The notes below the pieces were generated by a model. That model saw only the letters and a program-made list of their open reading frames with translations, made no database searches and was not told the DNA's origin. The translations under genes were made by a program, and so were the position numbers. A DNA stretch of 17,032 bases, taken from assembly GCA_964629975.1 (NCBI GenBank), contig CAZVUN010000057.1, forward strand, positions 1-17,032, given 5' to 3'. The DNA is from G020354085 sp964629975 (GTDB lineage Bacteria; Pseudomonadota; Gammaproteobacteria; Acidiferrobacterales; Sulfurifustaceae). Below are positions 1 to 7,706 of this stretch, in pieces. How positions within the stretch are numbered: position 1 is the first letter of the stretch; each line of letters starts with the position of its first letter.

Positions 1-321
1 TACCGGCGCGCGGCGCGCGCCGTGGCGAGCGCGCGCCTCGCCCATTTTGCCGTGCGGGTCGGGCGGGCCCCCACGGCGCTGCACATCCGCGGTCAGCGCA
101 CGCGCTGGGGCAGCTGCAGCGCGCGCGGCGTCATCAGCCTCAACTGGCGGCTCACCCAGGCGCCCGCCGGGTTCCTCGACTACGTGGTGGTGCACGAGCT
201 CTGCCACCTGCGCGAGCGCAACCACTCCGCGCGCTTCTGGCAGGCGGTCGAGGCGGTGCTGCCCGACTACCGCCGCTGGCGCACCGGCCTGCGCGCTATT
301 CACCGCGGTTTCGTGCTCTGA
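1..321 (+). CDS. YgjP-like (DUF45) zinc metallopeptidase, C-terminal part, 5' truncated
   Basis: The reading frame is open from the first base of the window, so the start lies outside; 106 codons are visible before the TGA. The fragment carries the hallmarks of the YgjP/M48-like family: an RTRWGSC segment (about codons 34-40), the zinc-binding HELCH (HExxH) at codons 65-69, and a further His in the N-H-S-A-R-F-W segment (His at codon 75), which fits a third metal ligand. Family members are predicted cytoplasmic zinc-dependent hydrolases of poorly defined physiological role. An internal GTG at 22 could be read as a start, but the frame continues upstream and the usual family length (roughly 230-250 aa) shows that the N-terminal half is missing. 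A 93-bp gap separates it from fadE, which has its own promoter-like element, so functional linkage to the fatty acid genes is not implied. Confidence 0.85.
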   Translation, partial: YRRAARAVASARLAHFAVRVGRAPTALHIRGQRTRWGSCSARGVISLNWRLTQAPAGFLDYVVVHELCHLRERNHSARFWQAVEAVLPDYRRWRTGLRAIHRGFVL

Positions 322-356
322 CGGCGTCCCGCGCGCGTAGCGCCGCGCCCGGCGGT

Positions 357-365
357 TGCTATGCT
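357..365 (+). promoter_or_regulatory. Candidate extended -10 promoter element upstream of fadE
   Basis: TGC followed by TATGCT matches the extended -10 pattern TGn-TATAAT, with four of six -10 positions plus the TG. No good -35 is seen about 17 bp upstream, as is common for extended -10 promoters. Transcription would begin near 371, giving a leader of about 45 nt that includes an A/C-rich CAACAACAATAACCAC stretch and the fadE ribosome binding site ACGAGGA (404-410). I saw no obvious FadR-like or PsrA-like palindrome in the gap. Confidence 0.4.
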
Positions 366-414
366 GAGGAGTGGCAGCGGCGTGCAACAACAATAACCAC
401 GACACGAGGAACCC

Positions 415-2835
415 ATGGGCCTGGTGTGGTCGATCATCGCGCTGGTTTCGCTCGTCTGGGGGCTCGCGTATTTCCGCGCGCCACTCGCCTTGTGGACGCT
501 CGCCGCCGCCGCCGCGCTTGCCGCGGCCACGGTGCGGTACCCGTGGGCGCAGGCCGCCGCCCCGGCCCTGTGGGTCGTGTTCGCGATCCTCGCCACCGCT
601 GTCAACGTGCCGGCGCTGCGCCGGCACGTTCTCACCCGACCCGTCTTTGCCGCCTTCCGCCGCGTGTTGCCGGCGATGTCCGACACCGAGCGCGAGGCGC
701 TCGAGGCCGGCACCGTGGGGTGGGAGGCGGAGCTGTTCGCCGGCAGGCCGCGCTGGCACAAACTGTTCACCATCGCACCGGCGCCGTTGAGCCCCGCGGA
801 GCAGGCGTTCATCGACGGACCGGTCGCGGAGCTCTGCCGCCTGCTCGATGATTGGCACATCACCCACGAGCGACGCGACCTGCCGCCCGAAGTATGGCGC
901 TTTATCAAGGAGCACGGCTTCTTCGGCATGATCATCCCGAAGAAGTACGGCGGGCTCGAGTTCTCGGCGCTGGCGCATTCGACCGTGGTGATGAAGGTCG
1001 CCTCGCGCAGCGTGTCGGCGGCGGTCACCATCATGGTGCCGAACTCGCTCGGGCCGGCCGAGCTGCTGCTGCACTACGGCACCGACGCGCAGAAGGATTA
1101 CTACCTGCCGCGCCTGGCGCGTGGCGAAGAGGTGCCGTGCTTCGGCCTGACCAATCCCGAGGCCGGCTCCGACGCCGCCAGCATCCCGGATCGCGGCATC
1201 GTCTGCCGCGGCGAGTTCGCGGGCAACAAGGACGTGCTCGGCATCCGCCTCACCTGGGAGAAGCGCTACATCACGCTCGGTCCGGTGGCGACCGTGCTCG
1301 GGCTCGCCTTCCGGCTCTACGACCCCGAGCACCTGCTCGGGCCGCAGGTCGATCGCGGCATCACGCTCGCGCTCATCCCGACCCGCACGCCGGGCGTGCG
1401 GATCGGCACCCGCCACAACCCGCTCGACATCGCCTTCCAGAACGGACCGAACTGGGGCGAGAACGTGTTCATCCCGCTCGACTGGATCATCGGCGGCCCG
1501 CGCTACATCGGCCAGGGCTGGCGCATGCTCATGGATTGTCTTGCCGCCGGGCGCTCGATCTCGCTGCCGGCGCTGTCGACCGGGGCCGGCAAGCTCGCCG
1601 CGCGCTTCACCGGGGCGTACGCGCGCGTGCGCAAGCAGTTCAAGCTGCCGATCGGGCGCTTCGAGGCCATCGAGGAGGCGCTGTCGCGCATCGCCGGGTA
1701 CACCTATTTGATGGACGCGGCGCGCACCCTCACCGCGCGCGCCGTCGATCTCGGCGAGAAGCCGGCGGTCGCCTCGGCCATCGTCAAGTACCAGCTCACC
1801 GAGCATATGCGCAAGGTGGTCAACGACGCCATGGACATCCAGGGCGGCGCCGGCATCTGCCTGGGGCCGCGCAACTTCATGGGCCGGGTGTACCAGTCGC
1901 TGCCCATTGCGATCACGGTGGAAGGCGCCAACATCCTCACGCGCGCCCTCATCATCTACGGCCAGGGCGCGGTGCGCTGCCACCCCTACGTGCTCGCCGA
2001 GATGCGCGCCGCGGCCGATGCCGATCGCGCGCGCGGGCTGGCCGCGTTCGACCGCGCGTTCTTCGGCCACATCGGTTTCCTCCTCAGCAACGTGGCGCGC
2101 GCCTTCTGGCTCGGCCTCACCAACGCGCGCCTCGCGCGCGCGCCGATCCGCGGCCCCGGGGCGCGCTATTGCCAGAAGCTCACGCGCCTGTCGGCGGCGT
2201 TTGCGCTCATCTCCGACATGGCGATGCTCACCTTGGGCGGGACGCTCAAGCGCAAGGAGCGCATCTCGGCGCGCTTCGCCGACGTGCTGAGCTACCTGTA
2301 TCTCGCCTCGGCGGTGCTCAAGCGCTTCGAAGATCAGGGCCGTCCCCCGGAGGATGAGCCGCTCATGCGCTGGGCCGCCGACTACGCCATCCACCAGGCC
2401 GAGAAGACGCTGGTGGTGATCCTCAAGAATTTTCCAAGCCGGTTTCTTGCCTGGCTGCTCGGCGGGCTGGTGTTTCCCGCCGGGCGCCGCTACCACGTGC
2501 CGACCGACCGGCTCGGTCACGAGTGCGCGAAGCTGCTGCTCGCGCCAGGGCCGGCGCGCGACCGTCTGACCGAAGGCGTGTACGTCACGCACGATCCGGC
2601 CGATGTCACCGGCCGGCTCGAGGATGCGCTGCCCAAGGTGATCGCCGCCGAGACCCTCGAACGCACGCTCGCCAAGCTGGTCGATGAGGTCCCCTTGTTG
2701 CACGGCGATCATGCCGCGCAGGTGGCCGAGGCGCTGGCGCGCAACCTGATCACGCCGGCCGAGGCCGCACTGCTGCGCGCCGCGCACGCCGCGCGCCGGT
2801 CGGTCATCACGGTTGATGACTTTGCTGCAGGCTGA
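415..2835 (+). CDS. fadE: Acyl-CoA dehydrogenase FadE, membrane-associated
   Basis: FadE performs the first step of beta-oxidation, the FAD-dependent oxidation of acyl-CoA to trans-2-enoyl-CoA, at the inner membrane. The 806-aa length matches E. coli FadE (814 aa). Residues 1-70 contain three hydrophobic stretches (about 3-20, 23-40 and 48-66) that should anchor the protein. The acyl-CoA dehydrogenase core spans about 90-515: FGLTNPEAGSDAAS (243-256) is the FAD/substrate region, and VEGANILTR places the catalytic Glu at 503, aligned with the YEGT Glu of other acyl-CoA dehydrogenases. The remainder (about 520-800) is the FadE-specific DUF1974-type C-terminal region. The ATG at 415 has ACGAGGA four bases upstream. 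It is the first gene of a fadE-fadI-fadJ operon. No electron-transfer flavoprotein gene is nearby. Confidence 0.95.
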   Translation: MGLVWSIIALVSLVWGLAYFRAPLALWTLAAAAALAAATVRYPWAQAAAPALWVVFAILATAVNVPALRRHVLTRPVFAAFRRVLPAMSDTEREALEAGTVGWEAELFAGRPRWHKLFTIAPAPLSPAEQAFIDGPVAELCRLLDDWHITHERRDLPPEVWRFIKEHGFFGMIIPKKYGGLEFSALAHSTVVMKVASRSVSAAVTIMVPNSLGPAELLLHYGTDAQKDYYLPRLARGEEVPCFGLTNPEAGSDAASIPDRGIVCRGEFAGNKDVLGIRLTWEKRYITLGPVATVLGLAFRLYDPEHLLGPQVDRGITLALIPTRTPGVRIGTRHNPLDIAFQNGPNWGENVFIPLDWIIGGPRYIGQGWRMLMDCLAAGRSISLPALSTGAGKLAARFTGAYARVRKQFKLPIGRFEAIEEALSRIAGYTYLMDAARTLTARAVDLGEKPAVASAIVKYQLTEHMRKVVNDAMDIQGGAGICLGPRNFMGRVYQSLPIAITVEGANILTRALIIYGQGAVRCHPYVLAEMRAAADADRARGLAAFDRAFFGHIGFLLSNVARAFWLGLTNARLARAPIRGPGARYCQKLTRLSAAFALISDMAMLTLGGTLKRKERISARFADVLSYLYLASAVLKRFEDQGRPPEDEPLMRWAADYAIHQAEKTLVVILKNFPSRFLAWLLGGLVFPAGRRYHVPTDRLGHECAKLLLAPGPARDRLTEGVYVTHDPADVTGRLEDALPKVIAAETLERTLAKLVDEVPLLHGDHAAQVAEALARNLITPAEAALLRAAHAARRSVITVDDFAAG

Positions 2836-2850
2836 CACGGTGGAGGGCGT

Positions 2851-4137
2851 ATGAACAATCGGGTCTTCGTGGTGGACGGCGCGCGCACGCCGTTTCTCAA
2901 GGCGCGCGGCGAACCCGGGCCGTTCGCGGCCGCCGATCTGGCGGTGGCGGCGGCGCGCCCGGTGCTGGCGCGCATGCCGTTTGCGCCGTCGCAGTTCGAT
3001 GAGGTCATCGTCGGTTGCGTGATTCCGGCCGCCGACGAGGCCAACATCGCACGCCTCATTGCGCTGCGCCTGGGGTGCGGCAAGCACGTGCCCGCCTTCA
3101 CCGTGCAGCGCAATTGCGCCTCGGGCCTGCAGGCCATCGCCTCGGCGGCCGAGCGCATCGCGCTTGGGGCTTCGCAGCTGGTGCTGGCCGGCGGTACCGA
3201 GGCCATGAGCCGCGCGCCGATCCAATGGAACCTCGCGATGAGCGGGTGGCTCGCGCAGATGCTGCGCGCCAAGAACTTCGCTGGCCGGGCACAGGCGCTC
3301 ACGCGCTTCAAGCTCGCCTACCTGAAGCCCGTGTACGCGCTGCTGCTGGGGCTCACCGATCCGCTGGTCAAGCTCAACATGGGCCAGACCGCCGAGATCG
3401 TGGCGCACCGCTTCGGCATCACGCGCGAGCAACAGGACGCCTACGCGCTCGCGAGCCACCAGCGCCTGGCGGCGGCGTTCGACAGCGGCGCGCTCGCGCG
3501 CGAGGTCGAGCCGCTCTACGACACGCGCGGCAACGTCGTCAGCGAGGACAACGGCCTGCGGCGCGATACCGACATGGCGCAGCTCGCGCGCCTCAAGCCG
3601 GTGTTCGACCGCAAATACGGCTCGGTGACCTCGGGCAACAGCTCGCAGGTCACCGACGGCGCGGCGATGCTCGTGCTGGCGAGCGAGCAGGCCGTGGCGC
3701 GTTACGGGCTGCCGGTGCTGGGCGAGCTCAAGGGCCACGCCTGGGCAGGCGTGGACCCGAGCCAGATGGGGCTTGGACCCGTGCACGCCGTGGCCCGGCT
3801 GCTCGCCCCGCGCAAGCTCAGGATGACCGATCTCCAGCAGCTCGAGTTAAACGAAGCCTTCGCCGCCCAGGTGCTCGGCTGCCAGGCGGCGTGGGACAGC
3901 GCGGCCTACGCGCGCGAGGAGCTCGGCCTCGATGCGCCGCTCGGTCGCATGGACCCGGCGCGCCTCAACCCGGAGGGCGGGGCAGTCGCCTGCGGCCACC
4001 CGGTGGGCGCGAGCGGTGCGCGCATCGTGCTGCACCTGCTGCACGCGCTGCGCGCGAAGGGCGGCGGCCTCGGGGTGGCGACGCTGTGCATCGGCGGCGG
4101 TCAGGGCGGGGCGATGCTGGTGGAGGTGGCGGCATGA
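2851..4137 (+). CDS. fadI: 3-ketoacyl-CoA thiolase (acetyl-CoA acyltransferase), FadI type
   Basis: This is the thiolytic last step of beta-oxidation: 3-ketoacyl-CoA plus CoA gives acetyl-CoA plus an acyl-CoA shortened by two carbons. At 428 aa it is close to E. coli FadI (436 aa). Visible catalytic elements are the nucleophile Cys89 in QRNCASG, NEAFA (334-338), GHPVGASG with His383, and Cys413 in CIGGGQGG. The segment at about 124-180, rich in hydrophobic and basic residues and ending in GQTAEIVAHRFGITREQQDA, matches the loop that separates FadI from soluble FadA-type thiolases and suggests membrane-associated trifunctional-type packing. A strong SD, GGAGG (2842-2846), precedes the ATG. It starts 15 bp after fadE, and its TGA overlaps the fadJ ATG as ATGA, so FadI and FadJ are probably made as paired alpha/beta subunits. 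Confidence 0.94.
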   Translation: MNNRVFVVDGARTPFLKARGEPGPFAAADLAVAAARPVLARMPFAPSQFDEVIVGCVIPAADEANIARLIALRLGCGKHVPAFTVQRNCASGLQAIASAAERIALGASQLVLAGGTEAMSRAPIQWNLAMSGWLAQMLRAKNFAGRAQALTRFKLAYLKPVYALLLGLTDPLVKLNMGQTAEIVAHRFGITREQQDAYALASHQRLAAAFDSGALAREVEPLYDTRGNVVSEDNGLRRDTDMAQLARLKPVFDRKYGSVTSGNSSQVTDGAAMLVLASEQAVARYGLPVLGELKGHAWAGVDPSQMGLGPVHAVARLLAPRKLRMTDLQQLELNEAFAAQVLGCQAAWDSAAYAREELGLDAPLGRMDPARLNPEGGAVACGHPVGASGARIVLHLLHALRAKGGGLGVATLCIGGGQGGAMLVEVAA

Positions 4138-6161
4138 AACACTGGCGCCAGGACACGCGCGAGGACATCGCCATCCTCACGCTCGATGTCGCCGAGCAGT
4201 CGGCCAACGTGCTGTCGCACGCGGTGCTGACGGAACTCGACGCGGCGCTCGAAGCGCTCGCGCCCCAGCCGCTCAAGGGTCTCATGATCCGTTCCGCCAA
4301 GACCTCGGGCTTCATTGCCGGCGCGGACGTGCGCGAGTTCCAGGCGCTCACCGACCCGGCGCGCGCCGCCGAGCTGGCGCGCACCGGCCAGCAGGTGCTC
4401 AACCGCCTGGCGGCGCTGCCGTACCCGACGGTGGCCGTGATCCACGGCTTCTGCCTCGGCGGGGGACTCGAGCTGGCGCTCGCCTGCCGCTACCGCGTGG
4501 CGCGCGATGACCCCGCGACGCGCCTGGGGCTGCCGGAGGTACGCCTCGGCATTCATCCGGGTTTTGCCGGTTCGGTACGGCTGCCGCCGCTCATCGGCCA
4601 TCTGCCGGCGCTCGACATGATGCTGACCGGGCGGGCGGTGGCGGCGAAGGCGGCCAAGCGCATGGGGCTGGTCGACGAGGTGGTGCCGGAACGCCATCTC
4701 GAGGCGGCGGCGCTGGCATTGCTCAAGCAGCCGCCGGCGCCGCGCCGTCCGGCGTGGTACCTGCGCCTGCCGGGCTGGCGGCCGCTGCGCCCGCTGGTGG
4801 CGAAGTTTCTCACGCGCGAGGTGCGCGCCAAGGCCAATCCCGATCACTACCCGGCGCCGTACCGCATCATCGAGCTGTGGCGCCAGGGCGCGGGGCAGGA
4901 GCAGGAGGCGGCCTCGATCGGGGAGCTGCTGGTGTCGCGCACCAGTCACAACCTGGTGCATGTGTTCCTGCTCGGCGAGGAGCTCAAGAAGCGCGGCAAG
5001 CAGGCGGCGCACGGCATCGAGCGCGTGCACGTGGTTGGCGCCGGCGTGATGGGCGCGGACATCGCGATGTGGGCGGCGCACCGCGGCATGCAGGTGAGTC
5101 TGCAGGACCAGACGCCCGAGATCCTGGCGCGCGCGCTGAAGCGTGCGCACGAGTTCTTCAGCAAGCAGTACAAACGCGATGCCCGCGCCGTGCAGGCGGC
5201 CATGGACCGGTTGCTGCCGGACGTGCGCGGCGATGGGCTTACGCGCGCCGATCTCGTGATCGAGGCGATCGTCGAGAAGGCCGAACCGAAACAGGCGCTG
5301 CTGCGCGCGGTCGAGTCGAGGGTGCCGGCCAGCGCGCTCATCGCCACCAACACCTCGAGCATACCGCTCGAGACGCTGGCCACGGCACTTGCGGACCCGA
5401 CGCGCCTGGTCGGTCTGCATTTCTTCAATCCGGTCGCCAGGATGCAGCTGGTCGAGATCGTGCACGGGGCGCAGTCGAGCGCGCAGGCGCTCGCGCGGGC
5501 GCGCGCCTTCACCGTGGCGATCGACCGCCTGCCGCTCGATGTGAAATCAAGCCCGGGCTTCCTGGTCAATCGCATCCTCATGCCCTACCTGCTGGAGGCA
5601 GTGCTGTTGCACGAGGAGGGCGTGGCCGCCCCGGTGATCGACCGCGCGGCGCGCGAGTTCGGCATGCCGATGGGGCCGATCGAGCTCGCCGACGCGGTCG
5701 GGCTCGACATCTGCCTGTCGGTGGCGCAGGAGCTGTCCGGGCCGCTCGGTGTGGAGGTGCCGGCGCTGCTGCGCAGCCTGGTAGCGGCCGGCAAGCTCGG
5801 CAAGAAGAGCGGCGCGGGCTTCTATCGCTACGACGCCAAGGGCCGCATGCAGCGCAGCAACGCCGCCAGCAGCAGCCCGGTGCCGATCACCGAGCGGCTG
5901 ATCCTGCGCCTGCTCAATGAAGCAATGGCCTGCCTGCGCGAGGGGGTGGTGCAGGATGCCGACGCCGTCGATGCCGGCATGGTGTACGGTACCGGCTTCG
6001 CGCCGTTTCTCGGCGGCCCGATGCGCTATGCCCAGAGCCTGGGCGAGACCGGCATCGGCCACAGCCTCGCGCGCCTGGCCGAGGTCTACGGCGCGCGCTT
6101 CCGGCCCGACCCCGGCTGGTCGCAGCCCGGGGTGTTGCAGCGCCGCGACGCAGTCGCGTAG
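4134..6161 (+). CDS. fadJ: Bifunctional enoyl-CoA hydratase / 3-hydroxyacyl-CoA dehydrogenase, FadJ type
   Basis: This is the alpha subunit of the beta-oxidation complex, catalysing hydration of enoyl-CoA and NAD-dependent oxidation of the 3-hydroxyacyl-CoA. The N-terminal crotonase domain (about 1-190) has GFIAGAD (59-65) and the catalytic Glu pair E113 (GGGLE) and E135 (LGLPE), 22 residues apart as in FadJ. An arginine/proline-rich linker follows at about 200-235. The NAD-binding domain starts at GAGVMG (302-307), and the His429-Glu441 dyad lies in GLHFFNP and LVEIV. The C-terminal helical dehydrogenase domains include SSPGFLVNR (472-480). At 675 aa it is somewhat shorter than E. coli FadJ (714 aa). 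The frame is open far upstream inside fadI, but the correct start is the ATG at 4134, which overlaps the fadI stop (ATGA) and begins the homologous protein. Translational coupling to FadI is likely. Confidence 0.94.
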   Translation: MKHWRQDTREDIAILTLDVAEQSANVLSHAVLTELDAALEALAPQPLKGLMIRSAKTSGFIAGADVREFQALTDPARAAELARTGQQVLNRLAALPYPTVAVIHGFCLGGGLELALACRYRVARDDPATRLGLPEVRLGIHPGFAGSVRLPPLIGHLPALDMMLTGRAVAAKAAKRMGLVDEVVPERHLEAAALALLKQPPAPRRPAWYLRLPGWRPLRPLVAKFLTREVRAKANPDHYPAPYRIIELWRQGAGQEQEAASIGELLVSRTSHNLVHVFLLGEELKKRGKQAAHGIERVHVVGAGVMGADIAMWAAHRGMQVSLQDQTPEILARALKRAHEFFSKQYKRDARAVQAAMDRLLPDVRGDGLTRADLVIEAIVEKAEPKQALLRAVESRVPASALIATNTSSIPLETLATALADPTRLVGLHFFNPVARMQLVEIVHGAQSSAQALARARAFTVAIDRLPLDVKSSPGFLVNRILMPYLLEAVLLHEEGVAAPVIDRAAREFGMPMGPIELADAVGLDICLSVAQELSGPLGVEVPALLRSLVAAGKLGKKSGAGFYRYDAKGRMQRSNAASSSPVPITERLILRLLNEAMACLREGVVQDADAVDAGMVYGTGFAPFLGGPMRYAQSLGETGIGHSLARLAEVYGARFRPDPGWSQPGVLQRRDAVA

Positions 6162-6166
6162 TTGCT

Positions 6167-6194
6167 TTGTCCGCCCTGCGGCGGGCGCTAAGAT
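6167..6194 (+). promoter_or_regulatory. Candidate sigma70 promoter of fadL
   Basis: TTGTCC (6167-6172; four of six to TTGACA) and TAAGAT (6189-6194; four of six to TATAAT) are 16 bp apart. The predicted start near 6201 leaves a leader of about 100 nt. A perfect 5-bp inverted repeat CCGCC-CTGC-GGCGG (6171-6184) occupies the spacer. It lies just after the fadJ stop and could weaken read-through, although no T-tract follows. Confidence 0.45.
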
Positions 6195-6248
6195 AAACGC
6201 GCGGTCACGGGGCGCGAGCTCCCGTGCGGCCATCGACCAATAATCATT

Positions 6249-6282
6249 CGCGGGGTTCACCGCCACGGCCTGCAGCCCCGCG
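6249..6282 (+). other. Stem-loop in the fadL 5' leader
   Basis: CGCGGGG (6249-6255) pairs perfectly with CCCCGCG (6276-6282) across a 20-nt loop. The helix ends seven bases before the ribosome binding site GAGGAGG (6289-6295), so it could shield or stabilise the leader, or simply present the SD. There is no T-tract, so it is not an intrinsic terminator. No function is known. Confidence 0.35.
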
Positions 6283-6299
6283 CCACACGAGGAGGCTTC

Positions 6300-7673
6300 A
6301 TGAGGACGCGTCATCAACGTCTTGCGCTGGCGATCTCGGCATCGCTTGTCGGCGGTTACGCCGCCACCACCGAAGCGGCGTTTTTTCAGCTCGCCGAGAA
6401 CAGTCCGGCCGCGCTCGGTAACGCATTCGCCGGTGGCGCGGCCAGCGCCGAGGATGCCAGTGCCGTCTGGTACAACCCGGCGGGCATGACGCGCCTCAAG
6501 AGCGCCGACACGGTGCTGGGTTTGCATTACGTCCAGCCGTCCATCAAGGCGACATCGGCCACGGCAAGCACGGCGAATTTCGGGCCGCCGCTCGGCTCCA
6601 CGCCGATCACGGGCGGTACCGGGGGCGACGCCGGTGAGGCGGCCGTGGTGCCGAACTTCTATTATGCGCGGCCACTCAGCGACAGCCTGTTTCTTGGATT
6701 GGGCGTGAATGCGCCCTACGGACTGGCGACCGACTACGACGATGGCTGGGCCGGGCGCTACCATGCCGATCGTTCCGAGATCACCGCGGTCAATGTCAAT
6801 CTGGCGCTCGCCTACAAGCTCAACGACGCGTTTTCCGTTGGTGCCGGTGTCAACTACCAGAAGCTCGAGGCGACGCTGACCAGCGCTGTCGACTGGGGCA
6901 CGGTGTGCGTGATCGTCCCGGGGACCCAGGGTTGCGAAGCACCGACCGCACTCGACGGCAAGAGCGAACTCAATGCCGACGACGATGCCTTGGGTTACAA
7001 CCTCGGCCTGCTGTGGAATGTGGGAGATGCCACGCGTTTCGGACTCGCCTACCGTTCCAAGATGAAGTACAGCCTGCGCGGAGATGCCGAGTTCACCTAC
7101 CCGAATCCGACCGTGCAGGCGGTGGCGGGCGCCGTCGGCCTGGTCAATACCGGCATCGGTACCGATATCACCCTGCCGGCCACGATCTCGATCAGCGCCT
7201 TTACCCAGCTCAACCCGCAGTGGGCGCTCATGGGTGACATCACGCGCACGCAGTGGAGCTCGCTGCCGGAGCTGCGTATCAAGTTCGACAGCGGCGCGAA
7301 CGACAGCGTTGTCACGCTCAACCTCGACAACGCCTATCGCTACTCGGTCGGCACCACCTACACCCCGGACCGTGCCTGGACGTTCCGTGCCGGTCTCGCC
7401 TACGACTACTCGCCCACGCCGAACAGTACGGACCGCACCCCGCGCCTGCCGGATGCAGATCGCACCTGGCTCACCTTGGGTGCGGGCTATCGCATCAGCG
7501 ACGCGCTCAGTATCGACCTGGCGTATGCCTACATCCGGGTCGATGACGCGCCGGTCAACAAGACCGCATCGGTGCTGACGCCGGATGAGAACCTGACCCG
7601 CGGCAATCTGGCCGCCGAATACGAATCGAACACGCAGATCTTGAGCGGCCAGTTGCGCTGGCAGTTCAAGTAG
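6300..7673 (+). CDS. fadL: FadL-family outer-membrane long-chain fatty acid transporter
   Basis: This is an outer-membrane beta-barrel that takes up long-chain fatty acids or other hydrophobic compounds. A Sec signal peptide is clear: a basic MRTRHQR start, a hydrophobic core at about 8-22, and a likely cut near TEA-A/F (26-27). The mature N-terminus AFFQLAENSPAALGNAF leads into the family signature with NPAGM at 59-63, corresponding to the N-terminal hatch of FadL. The remainder alternates barrel-like strands and loops and ends in LRWQFK, an outer-membrane-type C-terminus. The length of 457 aa fits the family (E. coli FadL 446 aa). The only two cysteines, Cys203 and Cys212, lie nine residues apart in a probable surface loop. 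The start has a strong GAGGAGG SD. It is flanked by fadJ and an acyl-CoA ligase, which supports fatty acids as substrate; related transporters can also carry aromatic hydrocarbons. Confidence 0.93.
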   Translation: MRTRHQRLALAISASLVGGYAATTEAAFFQLAENSPAALGNAFAGGAASAEDASAVWYNPAGMTRLKSADTVLGLHYVQPSIKATSATASTANFGPPLGSTPITGGTGGDAGEAAVVPNFYYARPLSDSLFLGLGVNAPYGLATDYDDGWAGRYHADRSEITAVNVNLALAYKLNDAFSVGAGVNYQKLEATLTSAVDWGTVCVIVPGTQGCEAPTALDGKSELNADDDALGYNLGLLWNVGDATRFGLAYRSKMKYSLRGDAEFTYPNPTVQAVAGAVGLVNTGIGTDITLPATISISAFTQLNPQWALMGDITRTQWSSLPELRIKFDSGANDSVVTLNLDNAYRYSVGTTYTPDRAWTFRAGLAYDYSPTPNSTDRTPRLPDADRTWLTLGAGYRISDALSIDLAYAYIRVDDAPVNKTASVLTPDENLTRGNLAAEYESNTQILSGQLRWQFK

Positions 7674-7706
7674 CCACGGCCGGCGGCGCACGTCTCGGCA
7701 GCAGGC

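Noticed and set aside
3015..4133. An N-terminal extension of the fadJ frame back into fadI (1048 codons in total)
   Set aside because: The extra 373 codons read fadI in the wrong frame and give Arg/Gly/Ala-rich nonsense. Homology to FadJ begins at the ATG at 4134.
6171..6184. An intrinsic terminator after fadJ
   Set aside because: The stem has only 5 bp and is followed by GCGCTAAG without a T-tract. It more likely sits within the fadL promoter spacer.
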